Shown: positions 13,786 to 23,743 of the stretch, piece by piece
How positions within the stretch are numbered: position 1 is the stretch's first letter
How the letters are laid out: the number at the start of each line of letters is the position of its first letter
Origin: Stemphylium vesicarium
Taxonomy: Eukaryota > Ascomycota > Dothideomycetes > Pleosporales > Pleosporaceae
Direction: 5' to 3'
NCBI GenBank assembly: GCA_004380135.1
Contig: QXCR01000089.1
Coordinates: 1-64,000, forward strand
DNA: 64,000 bases
Position numbers and translations under genes: made by a program
Notes under the pieces: generated by a model
Databases searched by the model: none
Told to the model about the DNA's origin: nothing
What the model saw: only the letters and a program-made list of their open reading frames with translations

Positions 13786-14981
13786 ATGGCACAGCCACAG
13801 CAACGCATACTGGATTCACACATCCATCTCTGGCCGCAAATAGCCACATCATCCACCGACCACGGCTGGATGCAACCAGGCCACTTCCTCGCCAAACAGC
13901 ACGGCATCTCAGACTACCTCTCCATAACCACGCCTCCACCACCCGATTTCATATACGTAGAAACAGACCGCTATCTCCCCTCCACAGCACCCTCTTCCCT
14001 CCCCTCCTCTCCCCCAAGCTCCTCCGCCGAGATCAAACAAAGTCTCACACAATGGGCCAAGCAACCCCTAGAAGAACTCAAATTCCTCCGCCGCATCGCA
14101 GAATGCCAACCCGCCTCGGGCGACGGCTTCAGCACCGCCTCCGAAGCAGCCAAGATGAAGGGTTGCGTCATCTACGCGCCCTTCCACCTCGCTCCGCCTG
14201 TGTTCCAGGCGTATCTTGAGATGGCGGAGGAGGTAGCCGGACCGGTGCTTTGGGAGAAGGTGGTTGGGTTTCGGTATTTACTGCAGGGCAAAGGCGAGGG
14301 CGTTGTTGGTGGGATGCTAGAGCGGGATCAAGCGTCTTGGGTGGCTAATCTGGGGGTGTTGAGGCGAGGGCGAGGGGGGTTAGGGTGGTGCTTTGATGTT
14401 GGTGTTGATGTACACCGGGATGGGTATGGGCCTATGGAAGCGGTGGGGCGGTTGATTGGGAGGGTGAGGGAGGGTGAGGGACGGGAGGGGGTTGAGGTGG
14501 GGAAGGGGGTTAGGTTCGTGTTGAGTAAGTTTTTGACGTCCTTTTTTTTTATGTGAGACTGGGGAACTAATGAATGCGGATAGATCACCTCGCAAAACAC
14601 CCCCTCTCCCTTTCTCCCCCTACAACACCAAAGACGAAATGGCTAACTGCCCTCGAGGCATTCAAAGCTGATCCCCGAGTTTTCATGAAGTTCTCTGGTG
14701 CCCTCAATGAGTTTACTACGACCACGCCTGAAGACGTCCCTAGCTTGCTTACCGCGCTTGAACCACTTTTGGATCACGTCTTCGACTGTTTTCCCAATAG
14801 AGTCATGTTCGGGAGTGACTGGCCCGTCTGCAATGTCGGTGGGCCAAAGGGCGAAGACGGGAATTGGACGCTGTGGAGGGAAGTTGTGGAGGCTTATTTG
14901 GAGGCGAAGAGGATGGGGGCGGAGGTGAGGGAGGGAGTTTGGTGGAGGGTCGGGGCGGAGGCTTATGGGGTTGAGGTTTGA
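13786..14981 (+). CDS. Amidohydrolase-2 family protein, probable L-rhamnono-gamma-lactonase
   Basis: TIM-barrel metal-dependent hydrolase of the amidohydrolase-2 family (COG3618-like), which includes the lactonase of the fungal L-rhamnose pathway (LRA2/LraB), opening L-rhamnono-1,4-lactone to L-rhamnonate. Two exons, 13786-14524 and 14584-14981, give 378 aa; the intron has GTAAGT, a CTAAT branch site and a TAG acceptor, and splicing rebuilds a continuous frame (VLS-NHLAKHP). The start is the ATG of MAQPQQRILDSHIHLWP; an in-frame extension further upstream is pyrimidine-rich leader. Metal-site motifs visible are HIHLW near the N-terminus (residues about 12-16) and GSDWPV near the C-terminus, with FMKFSG between. 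The specific lactonase role is inferred from the family and from the L-rhamnose 1-dehydrogenase-like gene 4 kb downstream. Other amidohydrolase-2 enzymes act on different lactones or aromatic acids. The 3' half of exon 1 is strikingly G-rich and C-poor on the coding strand. Confidence 0.8.
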
Positions 14982-15037
14982 GGGAGGTGGGATGGGATGG
15001 TTAGCTTTTGTATACAACTCGCGGCGGTTCATGCGAC

Positions 15038-15091
15038 CTTGTGAACTTGGGTGACTTTATAAACTCGAGTGACTCCGTGGAGTCGCGTGAC
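15038..15091. repeat. Degenerate 18-bp tandem repeat ending in GTGAC
   Basis: Three consecutive 18-nt units each end in GTGAC (15051-15055, 15069-15073, 15087-15091). A fourth copy, sharing TTTATAAACTC with unit two, occurs at about 15148-15165. The array starts about 60 nt after the stop codon of the lactonase-like gene. Confidence 0.55.
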
Positions 15092-16032
15092 CTTGTATTC
15101 TTAACCCACATACACCTAGGTGCACATCTAGGCGTAGTCTATCTACTTTATAAACTCACATGACTTCACTAAGCTACTGAGGCCGCACAAGGGAAAACAA
15201 ATAGCCTATCAACGACCCAGTTCTCGGCTTGGAACTTCAAGCAATTAATAAAGATGCGATCACTTCTCTATTATCTTGCTTCCCTAGGCCCACTCCCCCG
15301 TGGCAATTAAGCTAAACTGTAACCTGGCCGTCATGGGGGGGACAGAGAGATGTAGTTTACCTTATCCCTCTCTCGAGTTTTAGGACATAGCTATCATACA
15401 CAGCTTTCTCGTGTCTAAACGCTATACGGTCGTAGAAAAGGGTTTGAGCGCGTTCTAGTTCGTTTTTAGTACTTTGTTTAAAACATACCATTTTTTTTAC
15501 TCTCTTTCATCATCATCATCATCACCATCTTCTTCTTCTTCGTCTCTCTGTTCCCTATCCCGTTCCTCGGCCTCGGTCTCCTCTTCCACGTCCACAGAAT
15601 CACACACACCCACCTAATCCCTCTCCGTCTCCAGCATGACTCCCCTTTCTACATACCCTACTAATCCTAAGAGCTACTACCTCCTTTCCCCCGCTGAATC
15701 TCTACAACTTTCCCCTTCCACCTCCCTCCTCCAATCTCCTGATTCGTAATCCGCATCATCCCTTCCCCCTTCTCACCGTTCCCTCTCCGATCTCTCCACC
15801 AGTCTTCGAAAATATCCAGGTTACTCAGCTCTAAGGGAATAGGGGAGGCGAGGGGTGCATTCTAGGGATGGCTATATTCCGTGTCATGTGCTGTGCTGTG
15901 ATGGGGTGGGATAAGGGAGACAGAGAATTCATCGTCGCTATTAAAGAGAAAGATACTGGTGTGTGAGGAGGTGGGTTGCGTGTCCTTGTACCCAAGCTAA
16001 CAGCATGATTTTGTTTGTATGGTGAATGAGGA

Positions 16033-16059
16033 GATGATGATGATGATGATGATGATGAT
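16033..16059. repeat. (GAT)9 microsatellite
   Basis: Nine perfect GAT units in intergenic DNA, 80 nt from the longer AG tract. Confidence 0.9.
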
Positions 16060-16138
16060 CCGATGGTAATCAGGACTGATATATTAGTACAACGCATCTC
16101 AGGTAGGAAAGAAAGGAAACCTGCTTTATGCACGCAAA

Positions 16139-16140
<2 letters not shown>

Positions 16141-16199
<59 letters not shown>
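16141..16199. repeat. (AG)29 microsatellite
   Basis: Perfect AG dinucleotide tract of about 59 nt, in the 3' flank of the minus-strand Clr5 gene (stop at 16328). Such a length is expected to be highly variable between isolates. Confidence 0.95.
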
Positions 16200-16204
<5 letters not shown>

Positions 16205-16327
16205 ACGCACAAGACATGCACGAAAACATCTCTCCTCCTCCCCTCCGCCTTTTATCTTCTTCTCCTCCAAGATGAAAAAAGTGACTGGACCACATACCAC
16301 ACTAGCATCCCATCCCGTCCCATCCTC

Positions 16328-18605
16328 CTACTCCCCCAACCCCAAAAGAACAACAAACGTCGCCTTGCCCACACCCCCTTGTCCAGCACCCACCTCTCCC
16401 CTCCCAACAAGCCCCAAATACGCACTCAGTTCCTCATCATCCGTAACCTGCACCACAACCTCTCTCTCCTCGTGCTGCCCCACACCGCCCCCTCTGTACG
16501 AAACCAAGCCCTCCAGCCTATGTACCACCGTACCAGGATGTTCGCGCCGTACCAAAGCCTTGAGGTGCGCAACGGAAAAGTGGTGCAGGATGCAGAGCCA
16601 GACTGACTTTGCGGGAAAGGGGGTTGAGGAGTGGGGGCGGAGACGGAAGTAGACTGGTATTGGCGTGGGTATGCTGGGGGAAGAAGCTGCTGCTGCTGCT
16701 GGGGAGTAATATTGGTGTTGGTAGTGATCGAGGGGACGGTGGTGCTGTGGCTGTGGCTGCGGTTGCTGGGAGGCGGGTTGGTATTGGCTGGATTGGTAGT
16801 GTTGGTGTTGAGGTTGATAGTCCGGGACGCCGGGTAGGATGGCGGCGTCGCTCGCGGCTAGTAGAAGGGAAGGGTCGATTTGTAGGTCTGAACTAGCGGT
16901 CACCGACGGTGCAGTGTTGTTGTTGTTGTTGTTGTTGTTGTTGCTATTATTGTAGCTTGCTTGGGCGAATTCCTCGCGACTGAGACTCCGATGCTGCCTT
17001 CCTTTATGGCCTAGTATTGTTGGGTGGGGAGCGACAACAGGCGGTGCAGGGCCCGGACCGGGTCCTTGGTGAATCTGCCTCTTTTTGTTGGGGTCCTTGG
17101 CCGTCTTCTCCTGCTGTTGCCTCTTCATTACATCTCGGGCCAGCACTTCGAGAGCTCGCAGCTTGCGCGCATAGTCTGGGTCGTTTTCGCCCTGTGCCAG
17201 CGCCTTGGACAGGTGCTCCGATTCATTGATCCAGGCTTGCTTCAGGCCTGTCCAATGCGCTTCGCCCGCCTCGTGTTTGTTTGTAAAATGATCGGCTCTT
17301 AGCTTCTCGGCGAAAGCGCTGCGTACGTGTCGTGTCTGCTCGGGATTGAGGGTCAGGAGGTTCTTCGCATCGGCGAGTGTCATACGCGTGTCCATGGTTC
17401 GTAGACGCTTCGTAACGTCCATGCAGATGACATCGAGGGACAAGGCCCGTTGGCCTTTGGGACGAAATAATGCGTCATTGTACTGCAGCACTTCGGGCTC
17501 TTGCTGAAATACTTCAGCCAAATGTGTGTTTTCCCTCACGAGCTGCTGTACAATCTGCGCCCACTTCCCAGGCCCAGCGACAGTCTTCTTGACAACCTCG
17601 TGCTCCTTGCAAAGGTCCAAAAAACGCTCTCGGACTTGGCGATACATGTCATTGTCCAGTCCCAGGTATGCTTTCGCTTCGTCGATTGTCGTTTCGGACG
17701 GGAATCGAGGAGGCTCACCAGGCGCATCTGCTGGCAGCCCCGCCCAGCCGCGAGTCCGGCGCCGTCGTTTCCGCGTGCGCCATTTCTCGTCACTCTCAGC
17801 TTGTAGCTGTTGCTGACGAAGTTGTTTTCGAAGCGCTTCCTCTGCACTCAGACCCGCGGTGTCTGGTTCCGGAATTATAGGCCGCGTTTCCTCCACAGGC
17901 TCTGCGGGTTCCTGGCCAGCCCCGACCTCTTCTTCGCTGTCATCCTCGCCCGAAGGACTCTCAGCCAGTATCGCATTCCCGAGCTGGGTTATAAAACCTT
18001 TTCCAGGCACCACCTTGGCCCGCTTCTTCGACTTCTTCTGTATTCGCCCGCCAGTGCTGGGAGTCTTCTTCGGCCTAGCCACGCTCTCTCTGAGTAGAAG
18101 CTTGAGTCTGAGTCGCAGACGGAGCAGTTCGCGGTCGTTGATCTGAAAGCCCTCAGCCTGCAGGGTATCCACCATATCTTTCTGCGTATAATTCTGCTCC
18201 CATAGTTGATGGAGACGTGCGACAAGGGCGGGGTTCTTGTGCGCGGGGTTCTGCTTGCTTGGAAAGTCCCATCGCTGCGGCGGGCGTCAGTTGGCATTGA
18301 AAAGCGACTCTTAAATAGCAACATACCTTGAATTGTGTCTGGAACGCGCGCTTGCTGAGGAAGACCACGTCAGCAACCTTGCCTTGAACCAGCGTGTGCT
18401 GGAAGAGGAGAAGGGTAGGTGACGCCTAAGAAAAAAAGTATACGGCGTCCTGTCCATGCAACAGCGCAACCAACAACCTCTCTCTCACATACCTCGGAGT
18501 AAAGCCCCGGGCCTCCCAATAAGAAATGACTTCTTCCAGACTTCTGCGCTCCTCGACATACAGCCGATAGCACACGGCTTCCTTGTCGTCCCAGGAATAA
18601 ACCAT
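16328..18605 (-). CDS. Clr5-domain protein (putative regulator) with low-complexity tail
   Basis: Three exons on the minus strand (18605-18493, 18354-18327, 18274-16328) give 695 aa. The tiny 28-nt exon 2 is supported by GTATGT donors, CAG acceptors and unbroken frame. Joined, residues 1 to about 60 form a Clr5 domain: a Trp-containing start (VYSWDD), a LEEV helix, then GFTPSKRAFQTQFKRWDF, the usual spacing of this fungal N-terminal domain. A basic region follows (about residues 75-110, with KKSKKRAK). A long middle part is rich in charged and helical sequence, with an asparagine run. The tail is rich in Gln, His and Pro, and the last 110 residues look folded again (PHSSTPFPAKSVW onward). Clr5 proteins are often treated as putative transcription factors, but no function is known here. 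It is divergent from the L-rhamnose dehydrogenase-like gene with a 366-nt shared promoter, so local co-regulation is plausible. Confidence 0.85.
16916..16943. repeat. Trinucleotide repeat encoding an Asn run
   Basis: GTT repeat on the plus strand, about nine units, read as AAC codons on the minus strand. It gives the poly-asparagine run in the Clr5 protein. Confidence 0.85.
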
Positions 18606-18971
18606 CGGGGGATGAGTTCGCGACACGCTGAAACGATTGCAACTATGACGGCAAACTATGGCAGGCCCTTCGCGTGCGTTGCGCACAATTTGCCAAGTCC
18701 CCAACCTCGGCATTGAATGTACCGACGCGGGAGGCCTGCCCTCCCCCCCCCCCCCGAGCTTCAACTCTTTAGACCCTACCTACCGAAACGAGCCCGTATT
18801 GCGCATAGCGGCAATTGTATATTATGGCCTTACTACGGGGCTGCGATAGCCCCAATTTCTCTCTGCCACCCTGACAACAGAGATTGGCATACGTACCGTC
18901 TCTGCAACCTCCCTGAGTCTTTGAACATTGTAATCCCCCACCACTCTCTCTACCCCACATTCACTCCAACC
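18606..18971. promoter_or_regulatory. Shared divergent promoter, Clr5 gene / L-rhamnose dehydrogenase gene
   Basis: The 366 nt between two divergent start codons. It contains a 13-nt C run (about 18742-18754) and, close to the dehydrogenase start, two CCCCAC hexamers (18936-18941, 18953-18958), the complement of the CreA-type SYGGRG site. Catabolite repression through them is an inference; single SYGGRG hits are common by chance. No clear TATA box. Confidence 0.5.
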
Positions 18972-19892
18972 ATGCCGCCCACACGCAAGAATAGTCTGTG
19001 GACGCCAACAGCGGCGCAGACGCCGCAGCTCCTGGCGGGCAAGTCGATGATGATCACCGGCGGCGTCACGGGCATCGGCCGCGCAATCGTCCTCGGATAC
19101 CTGGCGCACGGCGCAAACGTAGCCGTGAACCACTTCGGCGACGAAAAGTCCGCCTCGCAGTTCCAAACTCTCGTCGACGAAGCAGCCAAGAACCTAGACA
19201 TCGGCAACGAGGATGTAGAAAAGAGGCTGGTCGAGGTCCCCGGCGATGTGGGAAACCCCGAGACGGGCAAGAAGATGGTGGCAGCTGTGGTGGACCGATG
19301 GGGCCGCTTGGATGTGGTCATAAGCAATGCGGGTATCTGCGAGTTCAAGGAGTTTTTGGAGTATGTTATATACCTTCTGCGCCTGAAATTTTCTGGACAT
19401 GATCATGACAAAAATTGACACACTTGCAGTATCTCAGAAGACCTCTGGTCCACCACGCTGACCACCAACCTCACCGGCGCCTTCCACACCATCCAAGCCG
19501 GCGCAAAGCAACTCTCCACCCAATCGCCTCCAGGCGGCTCCATAATCGGTGTCTCTTCCATTAGCGCCCTCGTTGGCGGCGCATACCAGGGCCACTACAC
19601 CCCCACCAAAGCTGGTGTCTTGTCGCTCATCCAGTCTTCAGCTTGCGCCTTGGGAAAACACAACATCAGGTGCAATGCTCTCCTCCCGGGCACAATCAAG
19701 ACACAGCTTAACGAAAAAGATCTCGAGGATGAGGAAAAGAGGAAATATATGGAGGGCAGGATACCCCTGGGTCGCACGGGTGTGCCGAGCGATCTTGCTG
19801 GTCCAGCTATTTTCCTTGGTAGCGATTTGAGTGGCTATGTGAATGGCGCGCAGCTGTTGGTGGATGGTGGATTGTTTGTAAATCTACAATAG
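18972..19892 (+). CDS. lraA: SDR-family L-rhamnose 1-dehydrogenase
   Basis: NAD(P)-dependent short-chain dehydrogenase that oxidises L-rhamnose to L-rhamnono-lactone, first step of the fungal non-phosphorylated L-rhamnose pathway. Two exons (18972-19360, 19430-19892; 69-nt intron GTATGT...GCAG) give 283 aa. SDR landmarks in order are the TGGVTGIG cofactor loop (about residues 30-37), the NAG motif (SNAGIC), a catalytic Ser in SIIGVSSISALVGG, and Tyr-x-x-x-Lys as YTPTK. The LLPGTIKT segment and the C-terminal GYVNGAQLLVDGG block closely match what I recall of the characterised yeast RHA1/LRA1 enzymes, making substrate assignment better than for a generic SDR. The N-terminus carries about 20 extra residues before the Rossmann fold. 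Glucose or other sugar 1-dehydrogenase activity is the main alternative. The name lraA follows Aspergillus usage. Confidence 0.85.
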
Positions 19893-20093
19893 TCGTACCC
19901 AGTAATTGAATAAACAAACTTGTACGACCTTTTCATTTTTGGCTGTGTGGTGCTCATACAACCTTCGTAAGGTGACAGCTCGTGAGAGAAAACCGGCGCG
20001 TACGTCGGTATATTGATTTGTTTCCAAATATCTCCGGTGATACCAGTTCTCTCCTCGATCATCCAATCTTCGTCCATCAAGTCTTCGCTTCGC

Positions 20094-22300
20094 CTATTCG
20101 ATGGAGATTTCTTGTCGGTCAAGATCCATGTGCAGCGCCTCGCCATGCATGAGCCCGTACACGAACGACTCACCAACAAGGCGGTAGTTCCCGTTTGGTT
20201 GAGGCCTCAGCACAAAAGGAAGACCACCGCGGAACAAGACCCAATTTCGTCGCCTGCGCGAAGAGAGCGGGGTCCGGTGCCCATTAAGCCTCTGTGGGTC
20301 TTGAAGAGTCTCCGCTGCTTACCTCCGCTCTGATTAAGCTCGTGCTGTAGTTGCGCAAGCCCAATTGGAGAATATGTGCCATTGAACATGCTTTCTATGA
20401 CGGCTGTCAACCGCTTGGTATATGCTGGTAGAGAGTGAGGTGAGTCCAGTGGCTCGTGTTCAAGAAGCTGGCGCCATTCTGGGTACACGGACTCTGATAG
20501 GGGCGAATGATGCTGTTGAAACTCATCAGAGCTAGACCAGGGCGTCAGACGATGTCGAATTTGGAGGTTGATAACGTAATCTATGAATAGGGAGCCTGTT
20601 TCTAGAGGCGCTGGGCTTGTATGATTGTAAACATCTGGTCAGCGTTCGCCATAGTACCTCAACGCGAGATGGGCTTCCGTTCCATTTCGCGGTATCAGGA
20701 TATGGATGTTGAAGCGTAAGCGCAAACTTTACGATGCTTGCCCAGGCAGCCGAAGAATCTTCCGACTCGTTGAATAGCTCCGATGTCTCGTCGACATTAT
20801 CTACCTGAAGGCCCTGGACTTTGAGTAGTCTCCTGTCCATGGCTGCGAGATCCGGGCGCCACCCACGAAGCCCAGATGCATGCCAGCGAGTAGGAGCGCG
20901 ATAACGAAGAGGATAGGGATTGAGCGGGACAGTAAGATCGGGTACCCAAGAAGGTAGACCCGGAATCCTCGTCTGTGAGTCATCCTCCTTGTGTGATAGC
21001 CAAGAGAGATTCTAATAAGAGTACATGAAAACCGTGGCAACTTCGGTGTAGACATCTTGGACACTCAGATTGTAATCCGGCCTCAGAGCGTTGGGTAAGG
21101 TACGAAACGAGGACATGTTTCTATTCGCTAGCCCCAGAAAAGCGTAAACCTTGTCTCTGGGGTCGGTGGATTTGGTGAAACGATGTTTGTCGACAAGACC
21201 TCTGAAAGCTGGCTGCCGGGCCGCTCCGTTTGCCAACTCCTCTGGGATGGGCGTTGACAGCTGGGTCTCGTTGAGATAGAGAGGACTAACATCGACTGCT
21301 AGCTTTGAATGAAGGACCTGTGAATAGATGCCAGGGTTCTTTCGCAGCTCTTTGACATGCCTCAGCTTTTCTGTGTGAAGATGATGGTACCATCTTGTGG
21401 TCTTTACAAATGACAGAGCCTTTGAGAGCAGCTCCCATGGAATGACCTTGCTACCACACACGACTAATGGAGATTTGCCAAGGGCAATTTCCTGAACAAC
21501 CTTCGAAGGTTAGTGTGAGATCATTGAATGAACACTGGGGAATTTACCCATGCCCTCTCGAACCACCCGCGGTTGATGAGGGCAATGAAGCCAAGCCAGT
21601 TGTAGAAGGTAAGACCAGCAGAGGAGACCAGCAGACTCTCTTCTGCATTGTAGAATGAAGTATATGGTATCAACTGCCATTTGTCTTCAGGAACCGTCGA
21701 AATCTTCCGTATAGTGGCAAAGGCATCATCGGTATACTCATCCTCGTCGTCCAGCCAGACCACTACTCCGTCTGCCTTTTTGAATACGTTGCCCATCCGA
21801 GCGACTTGGGTGTTCCTTTCCCCAATATCCTCTTGATTGACACATAACTTATCAATCCAGTAATAACTTGGGGTCTTTGGCATCTGCGGCAGGTTGACGG
21901 CATTTCCGAGCATGCGCAGTGCGCTCCAAAGGTTGCTGGCGACCTTGATAAGATGGCCATCGCAGATCAAGGAATGCCGAAGAGGGTTTTCACGGCGCGG
22001 GCCACTGAAGGAGGCTCTCTTCCGAGCCCGACTTGGTTGCGACTTCCCCTCATTTTCATTTGCTGTTGCGATGATGGTATGCGCATGGCCCCATGTGCAT
22101 GACAGAGCTCTGAAGGAAGGAGCTTCCTGTAGTCTGAATGTCTTCAATGCACAGCGTACGCTGGTACCAACAGGAAAGACTTCCGAAAGACGTATACAAT
22201 CAGGTGAGGGTAGAGGTTCATATCTGTAATTTTGAGAATGAGAAGGTAGCTGCGCGATCCGAGAGATGCGAGCATGACTTATGACGCTACGCAGCCTCAT
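20094..22300 (-). pseudogene. HET-domain (heterokaryon incompatibility) pseudogene, three lesions
   Basis: Near full-length HET-domain gene. Exon 1 (22300-21548) carries the domain: FRALSCTWGH, YYWIDKLCVNQED, ARMGNVFKKADGVVVWL. A 47-nt intron (21547-21501) precedes exon 2, which opens with the conserved VVQEIALG block. Three disabling changes follow. First, an in-frame TAG at 21012-21014 sits between the VYTEVATVFM segment and LSWLSHKEDDSQ, both usual in this family. Second, a one-base shift near 20636-20642 separates WRTLT from the continuing ETGSLF segment in the next frame. Third, a missing base near 20240-20246 shifts the frame back, after which the usual C-terminus reads to a TAG at 20094-20096. 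HET proteins trigger cell death on non-self fusion; this copy should yield only a truncated product holding the HET domain. A short functional product cannot be excluded. Confidence 0.85.
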
Positions 22301-22933
22301 GAGGGAAGGGCATCGGGGTGCATTGCCCTTTGCGATAGCCGTGGTGCGTTGCTCGGTGTCATTGCGAGGTGGGGTCTGAAGAACGGCTGACCAAGGTTGC
22401 CGCCCCGTACCTTGACCCCGGATGAGCTAGCTCCTCTGAGCCAATTCGCATTGCTGCGATGGATATGGATTTGGTGGAGTGGCGATGCTGCATAGTCAGG
22501 GATGTCGTCGGGAGAATGGAATGCCAGACTCTGGAGATGAGCTTTGTTGACGGGACCTGGTTAGGAGCTCACAAAATGCAGGGGCTAGTCGTCTGCAAGG
22601 CAATAGCAACCAGGCCGACCCATGAAGCTCACCCGCAACATAATCCACACGCGTCTCTCACGCATCAACACTTCAACTTGCCTGTGTTGGATGAGAAATG
22701 GTGGTTTGCCAGGTGCACCGTGAAGTTTGCTCCAATAGTCGGATACACGCGTGTAAATCGATGACTAACGCCATTGTTGGAGAAGTCGGGGCTTGTCTAG
22801 TCCTCGCGTCATAACCCAACGGGCGCTCACACGCGCCATGAGGATCGCATTCTATGCGAATGAGATGCTGACGGCGACGGTATATATGCCAATACCCTTT
22901 GACTAGCACTATGCACTATTTCCCTAATTCATA
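22301..22933. other. Intergenic region
   Basis: Separates the divergent HET pseudogene and the gene at 22934. No protein-like frame; only scattered short frames. The last 60 nt hold a TATATATG box (about 22880-22887) roughly 50 nt before the next start codon. Confidence 0.5.
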
Positions 22934-23743
22934 ATGACTACTACTACTCTCCTTACCGACATTCTTGCCGTCGACGCCGCTCACGATGAAGAGCTCCCGG
23001 GCTACCACGAAGCTACAATGGCTGCGACGGCCCCGGCCTACGATAGCGGCGCGTATGACGAACCGCTCATGACATATCGCCTCCGACAGTACGATCGAAA
23101 GATACAGATGCTAGCTGCGTATGATGCGCCTGGGGCTTCTTCGTACAGGATCACCACCAACAACAGCTTCCGCATCTTCTCCAAAAAGCCAGAATTAGAG
23201 GTCCTGCACACGTCGCCAGCGATGCGCCAGCGCAACATGGCATCTATATCCTTTGACAACGACGGAGGGTTTCCCTGGCGACCGCGCGCGCATTTCGACT
23301 ACACAGCGGATGACGGCTTGAGCTCCAGGTATAATATGGAGTCGATGAACTTTGAGGACTGGACTGTCAGCATCGGGGACAAGGCATATGTCTGGACACT
23401 TGCTATGCGACCGATCGCCTTGATACTGTGCGAAAAGAACTCGGATGCCGTCATCGCTCGCTTCACATTCTCAGACAAAGGGGTGCTGGCGCTGAGAGGG
23501 GCCGAGGTGGGTGAACTGGACATTTACCGTGACAGCCTAACGCTCGCGCGGGACGGCATTGAGAGAGTGGTCTGCGGCGTAATGGTCGTGGTTACTTTTT
23601 TCAAAAGAATGGGTAGGAACTACACCAACCCGAGACTGAATGGGCTGGCGAGAGTGGGTTCTCAAACAGGGGAGATGGCGCTACCTTCGCTGCACCGGGG
23701 CTCAACAGCGGGCTATTCGAGTCTGGGTAACTGGGCGGGTTAG
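22934..23743 (+). CDS. Conserved-looking protein of unknown function
   Basis: Single-exon frame of 269 aa starting at the first ATG, just after a TATATATG element and a short C/A-rich leader. No family recognised with confidence. The N-terminal 45 residues are acidic with Ala/Thr/Tyr. The middle (about 60-205) alternates short hydrophobic strands with polar turns (SFRIFSKKPELEV, WTVSIGDKAYVWTL, ALILCEKNSDAVIARFTF), suggesting a beta-rich fold of the kind seen in tubby-C-like or LURP-one-like proteins; that resemblance is only an impression. A hydrophobic stretch VVCGVMVVVTFFKRMG near 215-230 could be a buried helix or weak membrane segment. The last 40 residues are Gly/Ser-rich. No signal peptide. 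Codon use and length without stops favour a real gene. Confidence 0.7.
   Translation: MTTTTLLTDILAVDAAHDEELPGYHEATMAATAPAYDSGAYDEPLMTYRLRQYDRKIQMLAAYDAPGASSYRITTNNSFRIFSKKPELEVLHTSPAMRQRNMASISFDNDGGFPWRPRAHFDYTADDGLSSRYNMESMNFEDWTVSIGDKAYVWTLAMRPIALILCEKNSDAVIARFTFSDKGVLALRGAEVGELDIYRDSLTLARDGIERVVCGVMVVVTFFKRMGRNYTNPRLNGLARVGSQTGEMALPSLHRGSTAGYSSLGNWAG

Larger units (their letters stand above)
14982..16327. other. Intergenic region with simple repeats
   Basis: Intergenic DNA between the convergent lactonase-like and Clr5 genes. No protein-like frame. It holds an 18-bp degenerate repeat (15038-15091, with a further related copy near 15148), C/T-rich sequence at 15520-15800, a GAT microsatellite and a long AG microsatellite. 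Frames that cross the AG tract encode only alternating Glu-Arg or Leu-Ser and are not genes. Confidence 0.6.

Noticed and set aside
16063..16652. Frames encoding Glu-Arg or Ser-Leu repeats across the AG microsatellite
   Set aside because: They are open only because the dinucleotide repeat has no stop codons.
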